64,000 bases of DNA from Paracoccus sp. S1E-3 (GCF_013868135.1 NZ_JACEMU010000016.1:1-64000), one strand, 5' to 3'. Counted from the stretch's first letter, positions 26,728-35,696 are shown. Translations and numbers: made by a program. The notes: generated from the sequence alone by a model not told the origin.

Positions 26728-27617
26728 GCGCCGTGCGGGGCGGCTGGCCGCCCCGGCAGTTGCAACAGCCGCGACCAGCGGGGCGCCTGGCGCTCCGGCA
26801 GGTGGGCGCGCAGCAGCCGCAACGGCAACGCCCAGGGCTGACCCAGCGCGACACGGTAGAAGTCGAACAGTCCCGCCCGCAGATAGGGCGACCAGTGGCA
26901 GGCGCGGGCGGTCTCCGCGCCGATGTCAAAGCCAAGCCCCGCCAGCGCCGCGCGCGGTTCGGGCGCATCGATCTGAAGGTCCAGCCAGTTCGGGCGCGGC
27001 TGTGACAGGCCGAAGCCCAGTGCCGCGTGGCGACCACGGCTGACGACCAGCTCCATGGCGAAATCGAACAGGTCATTCTCGCGCGAGGTGACGTTGATGA
27101 CCTCGGCCCCTCGCCCGGCGGGGCTGTCCATCGCCGCCTCGGCCGCGGGACGCAATTCGGCGGCGGCCAGCAGGATGATGCGCCCGACGCTGCCCGCGGG
27201 CGCGCCGGCCATCGCCTGCAACGCCACCCGGCCACCGAGCGAATGCCCGATCACCTGCACCGGACGCCCCGCCGCCTCGGCCAGCGCGCCGATCCATTGA
27301 CCGAGATCCCGGCCGATCACCCCGGCCCGGTGATAGACCCGCCCCAGCCCGCCACGTGCGGGCCAACCGAAGGCGATGCCCAGCGCACCATCCTCGCCCC
27401 GCATCCCCAACGCCGCAGGCCATGACCGCAGCCGAGGCCCCGGCAGCGTCGGGTCCAGCGCGAGGATATGGCGATGCGGGTCATGCGTCGGGCTGAAGGG
27501 GCAGAAGCGGTAGCCGTGGATCATCACGATCAGCGGCACGCCCGGCGGCAAGGCGCGGGCGGCGGCGATGATCCCGCTCACGTTCCGCCAGTCGGAATTG
27601 AGATGCAGCACGGCCAT
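26718..27617 (-). CDS. Alpha/beta-hydrolase
   Basis: 299 residues. The nucleophile elbow GHSLGG (Ser126) and the upstream oxyanion segment VMIHGYRFCP mark an alpha/beta-hydrolase fold; an acidic residue and His of the triad are likely in the C-terminal half (SRENDLFDF; RACHWSP). No signal peptide. The substrate is unknown. The start MAVLHLNSDWRN is chosen on length and hydrolase similarity, but it has no clear RBS, and an upstream ATG near 27700 is possible. The gene is convergent with yciB and divergent from metZ. Confidence 0.8.
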   Translation of the reverse strand: MAVLHLNSDWRNVSGIIAAARALPPGVPLIVMIHGYRFCPFSPTHDPHRHILALDPTLPGPRLRSWPAALGMRGEDGALGIAFGWPARGGLGRVYHRAGVIGRDLGQWIGALAEAAGRPVQVIGHSLGGRVALQAMAGAPAGSVGRIILLAAAELRPAAEAAMDSPAGRGAEVINVTSRENDLFDFAMELVVSRGRHAALGFGLSQPRPNWLDLQIDAPEPRAALAGLGFDIGAETARACHWSPYLRAGLFDFYRVALGQPWALPLRLLRAHLPERQAPRWSRLLQLPGRPAAPHGAQG

Positions 27618-27779
27618 GGCCGGCCCCGCGTTGGCTTCGGTCGCGCCCTGATGCCGCAGTTGCGCGACATGGCGATGAAAGCAGCACGACAATGCCATGA
27701 CAGCCGGCGTTTTTCCCCGCAAAGCTTGCCAAGCGCGGGGCGCGCGCGTATCGCGGAGCCGCAACCAACGAGGCAAATC

Positions 27780-28955
27780 ATGAACCAACGCAATCTGCAC
27801 AAACGCAGCCTTGCCGTGCACGCCGGCACCCGTCGCAGCCAATATGGCGAGATGGCCGAGGCGATGTTCATGACCCAGGGCTTCGTCTATGACAGCGCCG
27901 AACAGGCCGAGGCGCGGTTCCAGAAGGTCGGCGACGACGAGTTCATCTATGCCCGTTACGGCAACCCCACCAACCGCATGTTCGAAGACCGGATCGCCGC
28001 GCTGGAGGGGACAGAGGACGCCTTCGCCACCAGTTCCGGCATGGCGGCCGTCAATGGCGCGCTGATGGCGATCTGCCAGTCGGGCAGCCATATCGTCGCC
28101 GCGCGGGCGCTGTTCGGATCGAACCTCTATATCTTCGACGTGCTGAAACGCTTCGGCGTCGAGGTCACGCTGGTCGACGGCACCGATCTGGACCAGTGGC
28201 GCGCCGCCATCCGGCCGGGCACGCGGGCGGTCTTCTTCGAATCGGTCTCGAACCCGACGCTGGAGGTGATCGACATCGCCGCGGTGGCCGAAATCGCCCA
28301 TGCCGCCGGCGCGCTGGTAATCGTCGACAATGTCTTCGCCACGCCGGTCTTCTCTCGCGCGGTGGATCAGGGCGCCGATGTGGTCATCTATTCGACCACC
28401 AAGCATATCGATGGCGCCGGCCGCGGCCTTGGCGGCGTCATCTGCGGCACCCGCCAATTCGTGCGCGAGGTAGCCGAACCCTATCTGAAACATTCCGGCG
28501 GCGCCATCAGCCCGTTCAATTCCTGGCTGATGCTGAACGGGCTGACGACGATGGACCTGCGCGTCCGCGCCATGGCCGACAGCGCCGCAACCATCGCGGA
28601 TGCGCTGAGCGGGCATCCGAAACTGTCGCGGCTGATCTATCCCGGCCTGCCCGACCATCCCCAGCATGACCTGGCGATGGCGCAGATGGGATCGGGGGGA
28701 ACCATGATCGCGCTGGAGATCGCGGGCGGCAGGGACGCGGCCTTCGCGGCGCTGAACCGGCTGGATCTGATCCTGATTTCCAACAACCTTGGCGATGCCA
28801 AGTCGATCGTCACCCACCCGACCACCACCACCCATCAGCGCCTGACCGAGGACGACCGGCTGCGCCTTGGCATCACGCCGGGTCTGGTGCGACTGTCGGT
28901 GGGCCTGGAACATCCCGACGATCTGATCGCGGATCTGCGTCAGGCACTGCAATAA
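27780..28955 (+). CDS. metZ: O-succinylhomoserine sulfhydrylase
   Basis: PLP-dependent Cys/Met-metabolism enzyme making homocysteine directly from O-succinylhomoserine and sulfide. 391 residues. YARYGNPTNRMFE at the N-terminus, SSGMAA around the phosphate-binding site, DNVFATP, and the Schiff-base lysine K208 in YSTTKHIDGAG; the C-terminal SVGLEHPDDLIADL is conserved in the family. The start ATG at 27780 has GAGG nine bases upstream. A GC hairpin at about 27715-27740 precedes it, but no SAM riboswitch consensus is seen. MetZ versus MetY/MetB is judged on overall resemblance. Confidence 0.92.
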   Translation: MNQRNLHKRSLAVHAGTRRSQYGEMAEAMFMTQGFVYDSAEQAEARFQKVGDDEFIYARYGNPTNRMFEDRIAALEGTEDAFATSSGMAAVNGALMAICQSGSHIVAARALFGSNLYIFDVLKRFGVEVTLVDGTDLDQWRAAIRPGTRAVFFESVSNPTLEVIDIAAVAEIAHAAGALVIVDNVFATPVFSRAVDQGADVVIYSTTKHIDGAGRGLGGVICGTRQFVREVAEPYLKHSGGAISPFNSWLMLNGLTTMDLRVRAMADSAATIADALSGHPKLSRLIYPGLPDHPQHDLAMAQMGSGGTMIALEIAGGRDAAFAALNRLDLILISNNLGDAKSIVTHPTTTTHQRLTEDDRLRLGITPGLVRLSVGLEHPDDLIADLRQALQ

Positions 28956-29064
28956 GCATGTCAGGGCGGCAGGGAATCGCATCATCTTCGCGATCCTTGC
29001 CGAAAACACTTTGGATTCCGTTCATCCCGCTTATATCAAAGGCGCGACCAGCCAGGAGCCGCCC

Positions 29065-30030
29065 GTGAACACGCCGCGCCCGCCGACGATCTATCCCGCG
29101 CTCGCCCGCGACTATGACGCGGATTTCCGCGTGGATCCGCAATACAAGGCCAGCCTGCCCGATCTGCAGAACGGTCCCGCCAGCCTGATCGTCGGCGCCA
29201 ATGTGCTGATCCAGCATGTCGGCATCTCGAATTTCCGCCTGCCGATCCGTTATCAGACCAAGGACGGTGGGGAACTGACGCTGGAAACCAGCGTCACCGG
29301 CACCGTCAGTCTAGAGGCGGACCGCAAGGGCATCAACATGTCGCGCATCATGCGCAGCTTCTATGCCCATGCCGACAAGGCCTTCAGCCTCGACGTGCTG
29401 CAGGCGGCGCTCGATGACTACAAGGACGATCTGGGCAGCATGGACGCCCGGATCCAGATGCGGATCTCTTATCCGATGCGGGTCGAATCGCTGCGCTCGG
29501 GCCTGTCCGGCTGGCAATATTACGACATCGCGCTGGAGCTGATCGAGCATCAGGGCACCCGCCGCAGGATCATGCATGTCGATTACGTCTATTCCTCGAC
29601 CTGCCCCTGCTCGCTGGAACTCAGCGAACATGCCCGCGAAAGCCGGGGCCGGCTGGCAACGCCGCATTCGCAGCGATCCGTGGCGCGCATCTCGGTCGAG
29701 ATGAAGGGGCATGACAAACTGTGGTTCGAGGACGTGATCGCGCTGTGCCGCCGCGCCGTCCCCACCGAAACGCAGGTCATGGTCAAGCGCGAGGACGAAC
29801 AGGCCTTCGCCGAGTTGAACGCCGCCAACCCGATCTTTGTCGAGGATGCCGTGCGCAGCTTCGCCGAGCAGTTGATCGCCGACCCACGCATCGGCGATTT
29901 CCGCGTCATCGCCAGCCATCAGGAATCGCTGCACAGCCATGACGCCGTCAGCATGCTGGTCAGCGGGCCCACCTTCGCGCAGGACAGTCTGGATCCCACC
30001 ACCTTCGCCAGCCTTCAGCACCGGGGCTGA
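29065..30030 (+). CDS. folE2: GTP cyclohydrolase FolE2 (type IB)
   Basis: Converts GTP to 7,8-dihydroneopterin triphosphate, the first step of folate biosynthesis, as the metal-promiscuous alternative to FolE. 321 residues. The family core YVYSSTCPCSLELSEHA (C180, C182, His189) and HSHDAVS near the C-terminus are visible. The start is a GTG with AGGAG seven bases upstream. FolE2 is often zinc-starvation induced through Zur, but I see no Zur-type palindrome upstream, so here it may be the housekeeping enzyme. Confidence 0.94.
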   Translation: MNTPRPPTIYPALARDYDADFRVDPQYKASLPDLQNGPASLIVGANVLIQHVGISNFRLPIRYQTKDGGELTLETSVTGTVSLEADRKGINMSRIMRSFYAHADKAFSLDVLQAALDDYKDDLGSMDARIQMRISYPMRVESLRSGLSGWQYYDIALELIEHQGTRRRIMHVDYVYSSTCPCSLELSEHARESRGRLATPHSQRSVARISVEMKGHDKLWFEDVIALCRRAVPTETQVMVKREDEQAFAELNAANPIFVEDAVRSFAEQLIADPRIGDFRVIASHQESLHSHDAVSMLVSGPTFAQDSLDPTTFASLQHRG

Positions 30031-30048
30031 AGGCTGGCCCAAGCCGGG

Positions 30049-30984
30049 TTACTGGCTGTCCTCGACGGCCTCAGCGGCAGACGCGGCGGCTTCGGCAGCG
30101 GCCGCTTCGGCGGCGGCAGCAGCTTCAGCGGCGGTGGCCGCTGGGTCCGCTTCGGCTTCCGCGGCGGAAGCATCCTCTTGCATCGGCGCTGCCCCGTCGT
30201 CTTCCGCCTGCGGCGCGATCGACAGGGCATAGATGCCGCCCTGGTTGTTCAAACCGGTCAAGCGCACGCAATACGTCCGCTCCTCGGCCGCGGCCGTCAC
30301 CTCCAGCAGGCTGTTGGTGTCGCCCCCGCTGTCATCGTCGCTGGCGAGGTCGATGCCGTTTTCATCCTCCAGCGCCAGATAGGTATCGAAGATCGGGCTG
30401 CGCGCCATGATCTTCGCCCCGGTCCCGGCGGGGAGGGTGAAGGCATGGTCGACGCGTCCCGTCAGCGTGCCGGTGGCGATGATTTCCTGACTGCCCTGCC
30501 CGAGGGCGACCGCCGGCCCGGCGTTGCGAATGCAGGCATCGGCCGGCGGCGCGCCCTCGACCGAGATCGGCACCACGGTCGGCGCCGCATCCAGCATCCC
30601 CAGAATATCGACCTGCGCGCAATAGGTCCCCGGCTCCAGCCGGGTGATGATCCGCGCCGCGTTGCTTCCGCGCTGATCGTCATTCGAGGCCACAACCCGG
30701 CCCTGCCGGTCAAACAGGATCAGAGTCGTGTCCACACCCTCGGCGACGGTCGAGATGGTCAGCGCCATCGGCGCGTTCACCGTCAGTTCGACATAGCGCG
30801 GCTCGTTCCGGGTGATCTGGGTGAAGGCGCCGACGATCTCGGCCGGCGGCTGGTCCAGCACCAGCGCACCCCCGTTCAGTGCCGCCGGCTGGCCGCAGGC
30901 ACCGGCCTGTTGCGCCAGGGCCCCCGAGCCCCCCATCGAGACCGCCGAAACAGCGGCCAGTGCCGCAATGTGGAATTGTCGCAT
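30049..30984 (-). CDS. Secreted PPC-domain-like protein with Ala/Glu-rich tail
   Basis: 311 residues: signal peptide MRQFHIAALAAVSAVSMGGSGALA, two repeats resembling bacterial pre-peptidase C-terminal (PPC) beta-sandwich modules (about 45-140: PRYVELTVNAPMALTISTVA ... DTTLILFDRQGRVVASNDDQ; about 155-255: VDHAFTLPAGTGAKIMA ... DTYLALEDENGIDLASDDDSG), and an extreme Ala/Glu-rich C-terminal tail (from about 265). The acidic DDxxG loops suggest calcium binding. No catalytic domain is attached. Function unknown. AGGTAGGG precedes the ATG. Convergent with folE2, divergent from the helicase gene. Confidence 0.78.
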   Translation of the reverse strand: MRQFHIAALAAVSAVSMGGSGALAQQAGACGQPAALNGGALVLDQPPAEIVGAFTQITRNEPRYVELTVNAPMALTISTVAEGVDTTLILFDRQGRVVASNDDQRGSNAARIITRLEPGTYCAQVDILGMLDAAPTVVPISVEGAPPADACIRNAGPAVALGQGSQEIIATGTLTGRVDHAFTLPAGTGAKIMARSPIFDTYLALEDENGIDLASDDDSGGDTNSLLEVTAAAEERTYCVRLTGLNNQGGIYALSIAPQAEDDGAAPMQEDASAAEAEADPAATAAEAAAAAEAAAAEAAASAAEAVEDSQ

Positions 30985-31142
30985 GATGACCCTACCTAAC
31001 CCAATGAATTGACCGGCAAATTTCTGCGCCAAATCGGTTGCATGGTCAAGACTGGTGCTCAGTCGTGGCGTCGCAGGACATATATCAGGTTTCAGAAAGC
31101 AGGCGCGCGAGGAGACGAAACGCCAATGCCATCCGGACGGAG

Positions 31143-31157
31143 GAACGTTACAAGAAC
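31143..31157. promoter_or_regulatory. LexA-type SOS box upstream of uvrD/pcrA
   Basis: GAAC-N7-GAAC (GAACGTTACAAGAAC) matches exactly the direct-repeat LexA operator of alphaproteobacteria. It lies 41 bp before the helicase start codon and just upstream of the candidate -35, so the helicase should be induced by DNA damage. Confidence 0.75.
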
Positions 31158-31162
31158 AACCC

Positions 31163-31191
31163 TTCCCGTTCCGGCTGCCGATCACTATACT
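31163..31191 (+). promoter_or_regulatory. Candidate promoter giving a leaderless helicase mRNA
   Basis: TATACT (31186-31191) is a near-consensus -10; TTCCCG (31163-31168) is a weak -35 at 17-bp spacing. Transcription would start about 7 bp after the -10, at the A of the ATG at 31198, and no Shine-Dalgarno exists before that ATG. Confidence 0.5.
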
Positions 31192-31197
31192 TACGCC

Positions 31198-33594
31198 ATG
31201 ACGACACAGCACGAGCCCGACGATCCCTTCGAAGCCGCCGAACGGCGGCTCAGCCTGTCGCAGCGCGCCATGGGGGTGCCGGCGGGGCCGCCGCCCTATC
31301 TGGAGGGGCTGAACCCTGCGCAACGCCGCGCGGTCGAGGCGCTGGATGGCCCGGTTCTGGTGCTGGCCGGGGCCGGGACCGGAAAGACGCGCGTGCTGAC
31401 CACCCGGATCGCGCATCTCATCGCCACCGGGCGGGCACGGCCGGGTCAGATTCTGGCGGTGACCTTCACCAACAAGGCCGCCCGCGAAATGCGCGACCGG
31501 ATTGGCCGCCTGCTGGGCGATGCGATCGAAGGCATGCCGTGGCTGGGCACCTTTCACAGCGTCTCGGTCAAGATCCTGCGCCGCCATGCCGAACTGATCG
31601 GATCGGGCGACCTGCATCTGAAGACCAATTTCACCATTCTGGACACGGACGACCAGATCCGGCTGCTGAAGCAGCTGATCTCGGCCGCGAATATCGACGA
31701 AAAGCGGTGGCCGGCGCGGCAGCTGGCCGGGCTGATCGACAGCTGGAAGAACCGCGCGCTGACCCCCGACAAGGTCAGCCGGGCCGAAGGGGCTGGTTTT
31801 GACGGCAAGGGCGTGCAGCTTTACCGCGCCTATCAGGAACGCCTGCTGGCACTGAACGCGGTCGACTTCGGCGATCTGCTGCTGCATTGCGTGATGCTGT
31901 TTCAAGCCCACCCGGATCTTCTGCGGCAATGGCAGGACCGCTTCCGCTATATCCTTGTCGACGAATATCAGGACACCAACGTCGCCCAGTATCTGTGGCT
32001 GCGGCTGCTTGCGCAGGGGCATCGCAATATCTGCTGCGTGGGCGATGACGACCAGTCCATCTATGGCTGGCGCGGCGCCGAGGTCGGCAACATCCTGCGA
32101 TTCGAGACCGATTTCCCCGGCGCACAGGTCATCCGGCTGGAGCAGAACTACCGCTCGACCCCGCATATCCTTGCGGCGGCCTCGGGGCTGATCGCGGCCA
32201 ACAAGGGGCGGCTGGGCAAGACGTTGTGGACCGACAGGCCCGAGGGCCTGCAGGTCCGCCTGATCGGCCATTGGGACAGCGAGGCCGAAGCCCGCTGGAT
32301 CGGCGAGGAGATCGAGGATTTCCATTCCGGCACCCGCCGCAGCGTCGGCCAGCACGCACTGAACGATGTGGCGATTCTGGTGCGCGCCAGCCATCAGATG
32401 CGCGCCTTCGAGGACCGCTTCCTGACCATCGGCCTGCCCTACCGCGTCATCGGCGGCCCGCGCTTCTACGAGCGGCAGGAAATCCGCGACGCCATGGCCT
32501 ATTTCCGGCTGGCCGTCAGCCCCGCCGATGATCTGGCTTTTGAGCGTGTCGTGAACACACCCAAGCGCGGCCTTGGCGACAAGGCGATGCAGACCATCCA
32601 GACCGAGGCCCGGCAACTGGCCGAACCGCTGCTGATCGGGGCGCAATCGGCGGTGGCGAACGGGCTGCTTGGCGGCAAGGGCGCGGCGAATCTGCGCGAA
32701 TTCGTCAATGCCATGGGCCGCTTCCATGCCGATGCGCTTGATTCGACGGTGAACCATGTCGAGCTGGCCGAGCGCATCCTTGACGAATCCGGCTATACCG
32801 CGATGTGGCAGAACGACAAGACGCCCGAAGCGCCCGGCCGGCTGGAAAACCTCAAGGAACTGGTCAAGGCGCTGGAGGAGTTCGACAACCTTCAGGGCTT
32901 TCTGGAACATGTGGCGCTGGTGATGGACCGCGATAATGACGAAGCGCAGGACGCCGTCAGCATCATGACGCTGCACGCCGCCAAGGGGCTGGAATATCCG
33001 ATCGTCTTCCTGCCGGGATGGGAGGACGGCCTGTTCCCCAGCCAGCGCAGCATGGACGAAACCGGCATGAAGGGCCTGGAGGAGGAGCGTCGCCTCGCCT
33101 ATGTCGGCATCACCCGCGCCGAAAAGCTGGCGACGATCAGCTTTGCCGGCAACCGGCGCATGTATGGGCAATGGCAAAGCTCTTTGCCCTCGCGCTTCAT
33201 CGATGAACTGCCCGAGGATCATATCGATGTTCTGACCGCGCCCGGACTGTATGGTGCGGGCTATGGCGGCGCGGCGGTGATGGCGGGGACCGATTTCGGG
33301 GCCGGGATGCAGGCCCGCGCGGCCAGTGCCGATGTCTACAACTCGCCCGGATGGAAGCGGATGCAGGCCTATGGCGATCAGCGCCAGAAGCCGCGTGCGC
33401 CGGCCGCGGTGGTGATCGACGCCGAAGCCGTGGGGTTCAGCGTCGGCGACAAGGTCACGCATCCCAAATTCGGCGAGGGCACGGTGATGGGCATGGCCGA
33501 GGATACTCTGACCATCCAGTTCGAGGCCGGGTTCAAGAATGTGAAGGCGGGCTATGTCCAGCCGGTCGGCGCCGGGGATGATGTGCCGTTCTGA
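31198..33594 (+). CDS. uvrD: UvrD/PcrA-family 3'-5' DNA helicase
   Basis: Superfamily 1 ATP-dependent helicase for nucleotide-excision and mismatch repair and removal of replication or recombination blocks. 798 residues. Walker A LAGAGTGKT (about 56-64), FTNKAAREM, Walker B VDEYQDTN, GDDDQSIYGWRGA, QNYRST, and the TLHAAKGLEYPIVFLPGWEDGLFP and YVGITRAEK motifs are all intact. The C-terminus has the PcrA/UvrD tudor-like segment (VGDKVTHPKFGEGTVMG). The start MTTQHEPDDPFEAAERR fits homologues; the frame extends upstream, but that region holds the SOS box and promoter. Confidence 0.95.
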   Translation: MTTQHEPDDPFEAAERRLSLSQRAMGVPAGPPPYLEGLNPAQRRAVEALDGPVLVLAGAGTGKTRVLTTRIAHLIATGRARPGQILAVTFTNKAAREMRDRIGRLLGDAIEGMPWLGTFHSVSVKILRRHAELIGSGDLHLKTNFTILDTDDQIRLLKQLISAANIDEKRWPARQLAGLIDSWKNRALTPDKVSRAEGAGFDGKGVQLYRAYQERLLALNAVDFGDLLLHCVMLFQAHPDLLRQWQDRFRYILVDEYQDTNVAQYLWLRLLAQGHRNICCVGDDDQSIYGWRGAEVGNILRFETDFPGAQVIRLEQNYRSTPHILAAASGLIAANKGRLGKTLWTDRPEGLQVRLIGHWDSEAEARWIGEEIEDFHSGTRRSVGQHALNDVAILVRASHQMRAFEDRFLTIGLPYRVIGGPRFYERQEIRDAMAYFRLAVSPADDLAFERVVNTPKRGLGDKAMQTIQTEARQLAEPLLIGAQSAVANGLLGGKGAANLREFVNAMGRFHADALDSTVNHVELAERILDESGYTAMWQNDKTPEAPGRLENLKELVKALEEFDNLQGFLEHVALVMDRDNDEAQDAVSIMTLHAAKGLEYPIVFLPGWEDGLFPSQRSMDETGMKGLEEERRLAYVGITRAEKLATISFAGNRRMYGQWQSSLPSRFIDELPEDHIDVLTAPGLYGAGYGGAAVMAGTDFGAGMQARAASADVYNSPGWKRMQAYGDQRQKPRAPAAVVIDAEAVGFSVGDKVTHPKFGEGTVMGMAEDTLTIQFEAGFKNVKAGYVQPVGAGDDVPF

Positions 33595-33762
33595 CAGCAA
33601 CGCGCCGCACCCCTCCGCGCAGCGCCCCGCATCGCCGCCGACCGAGGCCATGAACGACACCCGAGGTCGCGCCCCGTTGGCCGGAATTTCGCGCGACGCG
33701 GGCGCCGCCGGCGTCTATAACTCTCTGTGAAGAAAGCGTGTTTCACCTTGGAGAGTGCTGCC

Positions 33763-33867
33763 ATGCATCCCCTGACGATCCTGCTGCTCATCGCCTCTGC
33801 GGTCATGCTCGGCGGGTGCGGCGACATCTGCACCTGTGATAACTGCAAGCTCTGCATCATCCAATAA
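33763..33867 (+). CDS. 34-residue Cys-rich lipoprotein
   Basis: TTGGAGAG lies ten bases before the ATG. The product starts with a lipoprotein signal (MHPLTILLLIASAVMLGGC, lipobox LGGC) and has a mature part of only 16 residues: CGDICTCDNCKLCIIQ. After the lipidated Cys there are four more Cys in the pattern C-x-C-x2-C-x2-C, suggesting metal binding or disulfides. I do not recognise a family. It is isolated between the helicase and the cupin gene. Confidence 0.65.
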   Translation: MHPLTILLLIASAVMLGGCGDICTCDNCKLCIIQ

Positions 33868-33937
33868 CGGTTGCCAGACGGTCCGGGATGCGGAATGGTC
33901 GTGCGGTGCAAGGGGCAGATGCAAGCAAGAGGAACCC

Positions 33938-34288
33938 ATGGTCGAAACCCGCAAGTTCACGCCCGAGGACTGGCAGCGCAACCCCGGTATCTGGCGCGGC
34001 AGTCTGGCGGGCGACCGGATGGGCAGCGATCATTCGCTGGTCTTCTATGAGACCGACGAGATCGGCAAAGGCCCGGTCCTGCACATCCACCCCTATGCCG
34101 AGACCTTCATCGTGGCGGAGGGCCGCGCCCGCTATCAGATCGGCGAGACCGTGATCGAGGCGCAGGCGGGCGACATCCTGACCGCGCCCGCCGAGGTCCC
34201 GCATAAATTCACCAATCTGGGACCCGGACGGCTGCGCACCATTGATATCCATCACAGCCCGGAATGGATCCAGACCAACCTGGAATAG
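33938..34288 (+). CDS. Single-domain cupin protein
   Basis: 116 residues with one cupin_2 barrel: motif 1 is HIHPYAETFIVAEGRARYQIG (metal ligands likely the two His and Glu), motif 2 is AGDILTAPAEVPHKFTNLG (fourth His). Small cupins of this type act as metal-dependent enzymes or sensors; the substrate cannot be told. AGAGGA precedes the ATG by 4 nt. Convergent with ccmG, ending 10 bp before its stop. Confidence 0.85.
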   Translation: MVETRKFTPEDWQRNPGIWRGSLAGDRMGSDHSLVFYETDEIGKGPVLHIHPYAETFIVAEGRARYQIGETVIEAQAGDILTAPAEVPHKFTNLGPGRLRTIDIHHSPEWIQTNLE

Positions 34289-34298
34289 GCCGGCGCCC

Positions 34299-34832
34299 CT
34301 ACTCCGCCAGCGCCTTTTCCAGCTGCGGCAGGAAGCGGTTGGTGTAATCCTCGCGCACCAGCGGTCCGGCATGGCGGTAGAGGATCTTGCCCTCACCGTC
34401 GATGATGAAGGTTTCCGGCGGGGCCGTCACCCCCCAGTCGATCGCCGTGCGTCCGCGCGGGTCGGTCGAGATGGCGGCGAAGGGGTTGCCGTCCTGCGCC
34501 AGAAAGCGCAGCGCGTCAGCCTCGTTATCCTTCAGGTCGATGCCGTAGACCGGCAGCCGTTTGGACAGCTCGGTCAGGGTCGGATGCTCGGCCCGGCAGG
34601 GTGGGCACCAGCTGGCCCAGAAATTCACCAGCTTCACGCCGGGCTGGCGCAGCATCGCATCGGTAAGCTGGGTGTTGCCGGGTAGTGTGCTCTGCGGCAC
34701 GGCCGGCGCGTCGCGCCCGACGAAGGTCGAGGGCAGCCCGCTCGGGTCGTCGCGCCCCATCCCCCACAGGAAGGTCAGCGCCAGCGCCAGAAAAACCAGC
34801 GGCGGGATCAGCATCAGCGGCTTAACGCGCAT
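34299..34832 (-). CDS. ccmG: Cytochrome c biogenesis thiol reductase CcmG/DsbE
   Basis: Membrane-anchored periplasmic thioredoxin that reduces apocytochrome c haem-binding cysteines. 177 residues: N-terminal helix (about 5-24) and a thioredoxin domain with WCPPC (C76, C79) inside NFWASWCPPCRAEHP, plus the family's GVTAPPETFIIDGEG. It is the last gene of the ccm operon seen here, starting inside the end of ccmD. A frame extension upstream of the chosen ATG overlaps ccmD and is not used. Confidence 0.95.
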   Translation of the reverse strand: MRVKPLMLIPPLVFLALALTFLWGMGRDDPSGLPSTFVGRDAPAVPQSTLPGNTQLTDAMLRQPGVKLVNFWASWCPPCRAEHPTLTELSKRLPVYGIDLKDNEADALRFLAQDGNPFAAISTDPRGRTAIDWGVTAPPETFIIDGEGKILYRHAGPLVREDYTNRFLPQLEKALAE

Positions 34833-34974
34833 CGCGTTTTCCTTCCTGTTGTTCCAGCGCGCGGCGCGCGCGGGCATTTCGGGCGACGCTTTGCCAGATC
34901 AGCCCGACCAGCAGGGTCAGGCTGACGCCGTAAGCGATCAGGACGGATTGGGTATATTTGCCGAGTTCGATCAT
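34822..34974 (-). CDS. ccmD: Haem exporter protein CcmD
   Basis: 50-residue single-pass membrane protein: MIELGKYTQSVLIAYGVSLT, a transmembrane helix at about 10-28, then a basic tail (ARNARARRALEQQEGK). Size, topology and position between ccmC and ccmG identify CcmD, which helps release holo-CcmE from the CcmABC complex. It overlaps ccmC by 4 bp and ccmG by 11 bp. Confidence 0.92.
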   Translation of the reverse strand: MIELGKYTQSVLIAYGVSLTLLVGLIWQSVARNARARRALEQQEGKRDAR

Positions 34975-35696
34975 GGGCGGCCCTCGCGGGCTTGCAGGGC
35001 GGCGGTGCGGCGGATGCGGATCTCGGTCCGGGTGCGGATCAGCAGCAGCGACAGGAACAGCAGGAATAACCCAACCATGCACAGGTAAAGCGGATAGCGG
35101 TAGACCGCGCTCATCCGCTCGCCCGAGGCGACGGAGAGCGAGGCCCCCTGATGCAGGCCCTGATTCCAGAAATTGACGGCGTAGCGCGACAGGATCGCGA
35201 AAACCGATCCGACGAGGCACAGCACGCCGGTCAGATCGGCGGCGCTGTCGGGGTTCTCGACCGCCTCCCACAGGGCGATATAACCCAGATAGAACAGGAA
35301 CAGGATCAGGAACGAGGTCAGCCGCGGGTCCCATTCCCACCACGTCCCCCAGGTTGGCTGGCCCCATGCGGCGCCGGTCACCAGCGCGATCAGCGTCATG
35401 GCCGCGCCGATGGGGGCGGCCGCCTTGGCGGCGAGCGCGCTGACATGGTGGCGGCGGATGATCCAGATCAGCGAGGCGACCAGCATCATCAGCCAGCAAT
35501 TGATGGCCATCATGGCGGCGGGCACGTGCAGGAACATGATCTTGACCGAGGCGCCCTGCTTGTAATCCGGCGGCGTCAGAAAGCCCCAGATCAGCCCCGC
35601 GAGGGTGCAGATGGCCGCCCCCGCCACCACCCATGGCAGGGCCGCGCCCGATATGCGCATGAATTTGACGGGATTCGCGTATTCCCAGATCGACAT
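34971..35696 (-). CDS. ccmC: Haem exporter permease CcmC
   Basis: 241-residue membrane protein with six transmembrane helices and the tryptophan-rich haem-handling motif WGTWWEWDPRLTS, plus conserved external His residues (FLHVPAA; NQGLHQGASLS). CcmC loads haem onto the chaperone CcmE in system I cytochrome c maturation. It overlaps ccmD by 4 bp. Confidence 0.96.
   Translation of the reverse strand: MSIWEYANPVKFMRISGAALPWVVAGAAICTLAGLIWGFLTPPDYKQGASVKIMFLHVPAAMMAINCWLMMLVASLIWIIRRHHVSALAAKAAAPIGAAMTLIALVTGAAWGQPTWGTWWEWDPRLTSFLILFLFYLGYIALWEAVENPDSAADLTGVLCLVGSVFAILSRYAVNFWNQGLHQGASLSVASGERMSAVYRYPLYLCMVGLFLLFLSLLLIRTRTEIRIRRTAALQAREGRP

Noticed and set aside
27618-27779. SAM-responsive riboswitch upstream of metZ
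   Set aside because: Such elements are common before Met genes in alphaproteobacteria, but the conserved SAM-II or SAM/SAH core sequences are not present; only a simple CCCCGC/GCGGGG hairpin is seen.
28956-29064. Zur operator upstream of folE2
   Set aside because: No AT-rich palindrome of the expected kind lies in the 109-bp upstream region.
30985-33660. Minus-strand open frame of about 890 codons opposite the uvrD/pcrA helicase
   Set aside because: No RBS or domain; it is the antisense of a fully conserved helicase. Only the terminal part (30049-30984) is a genuine secreted protein.
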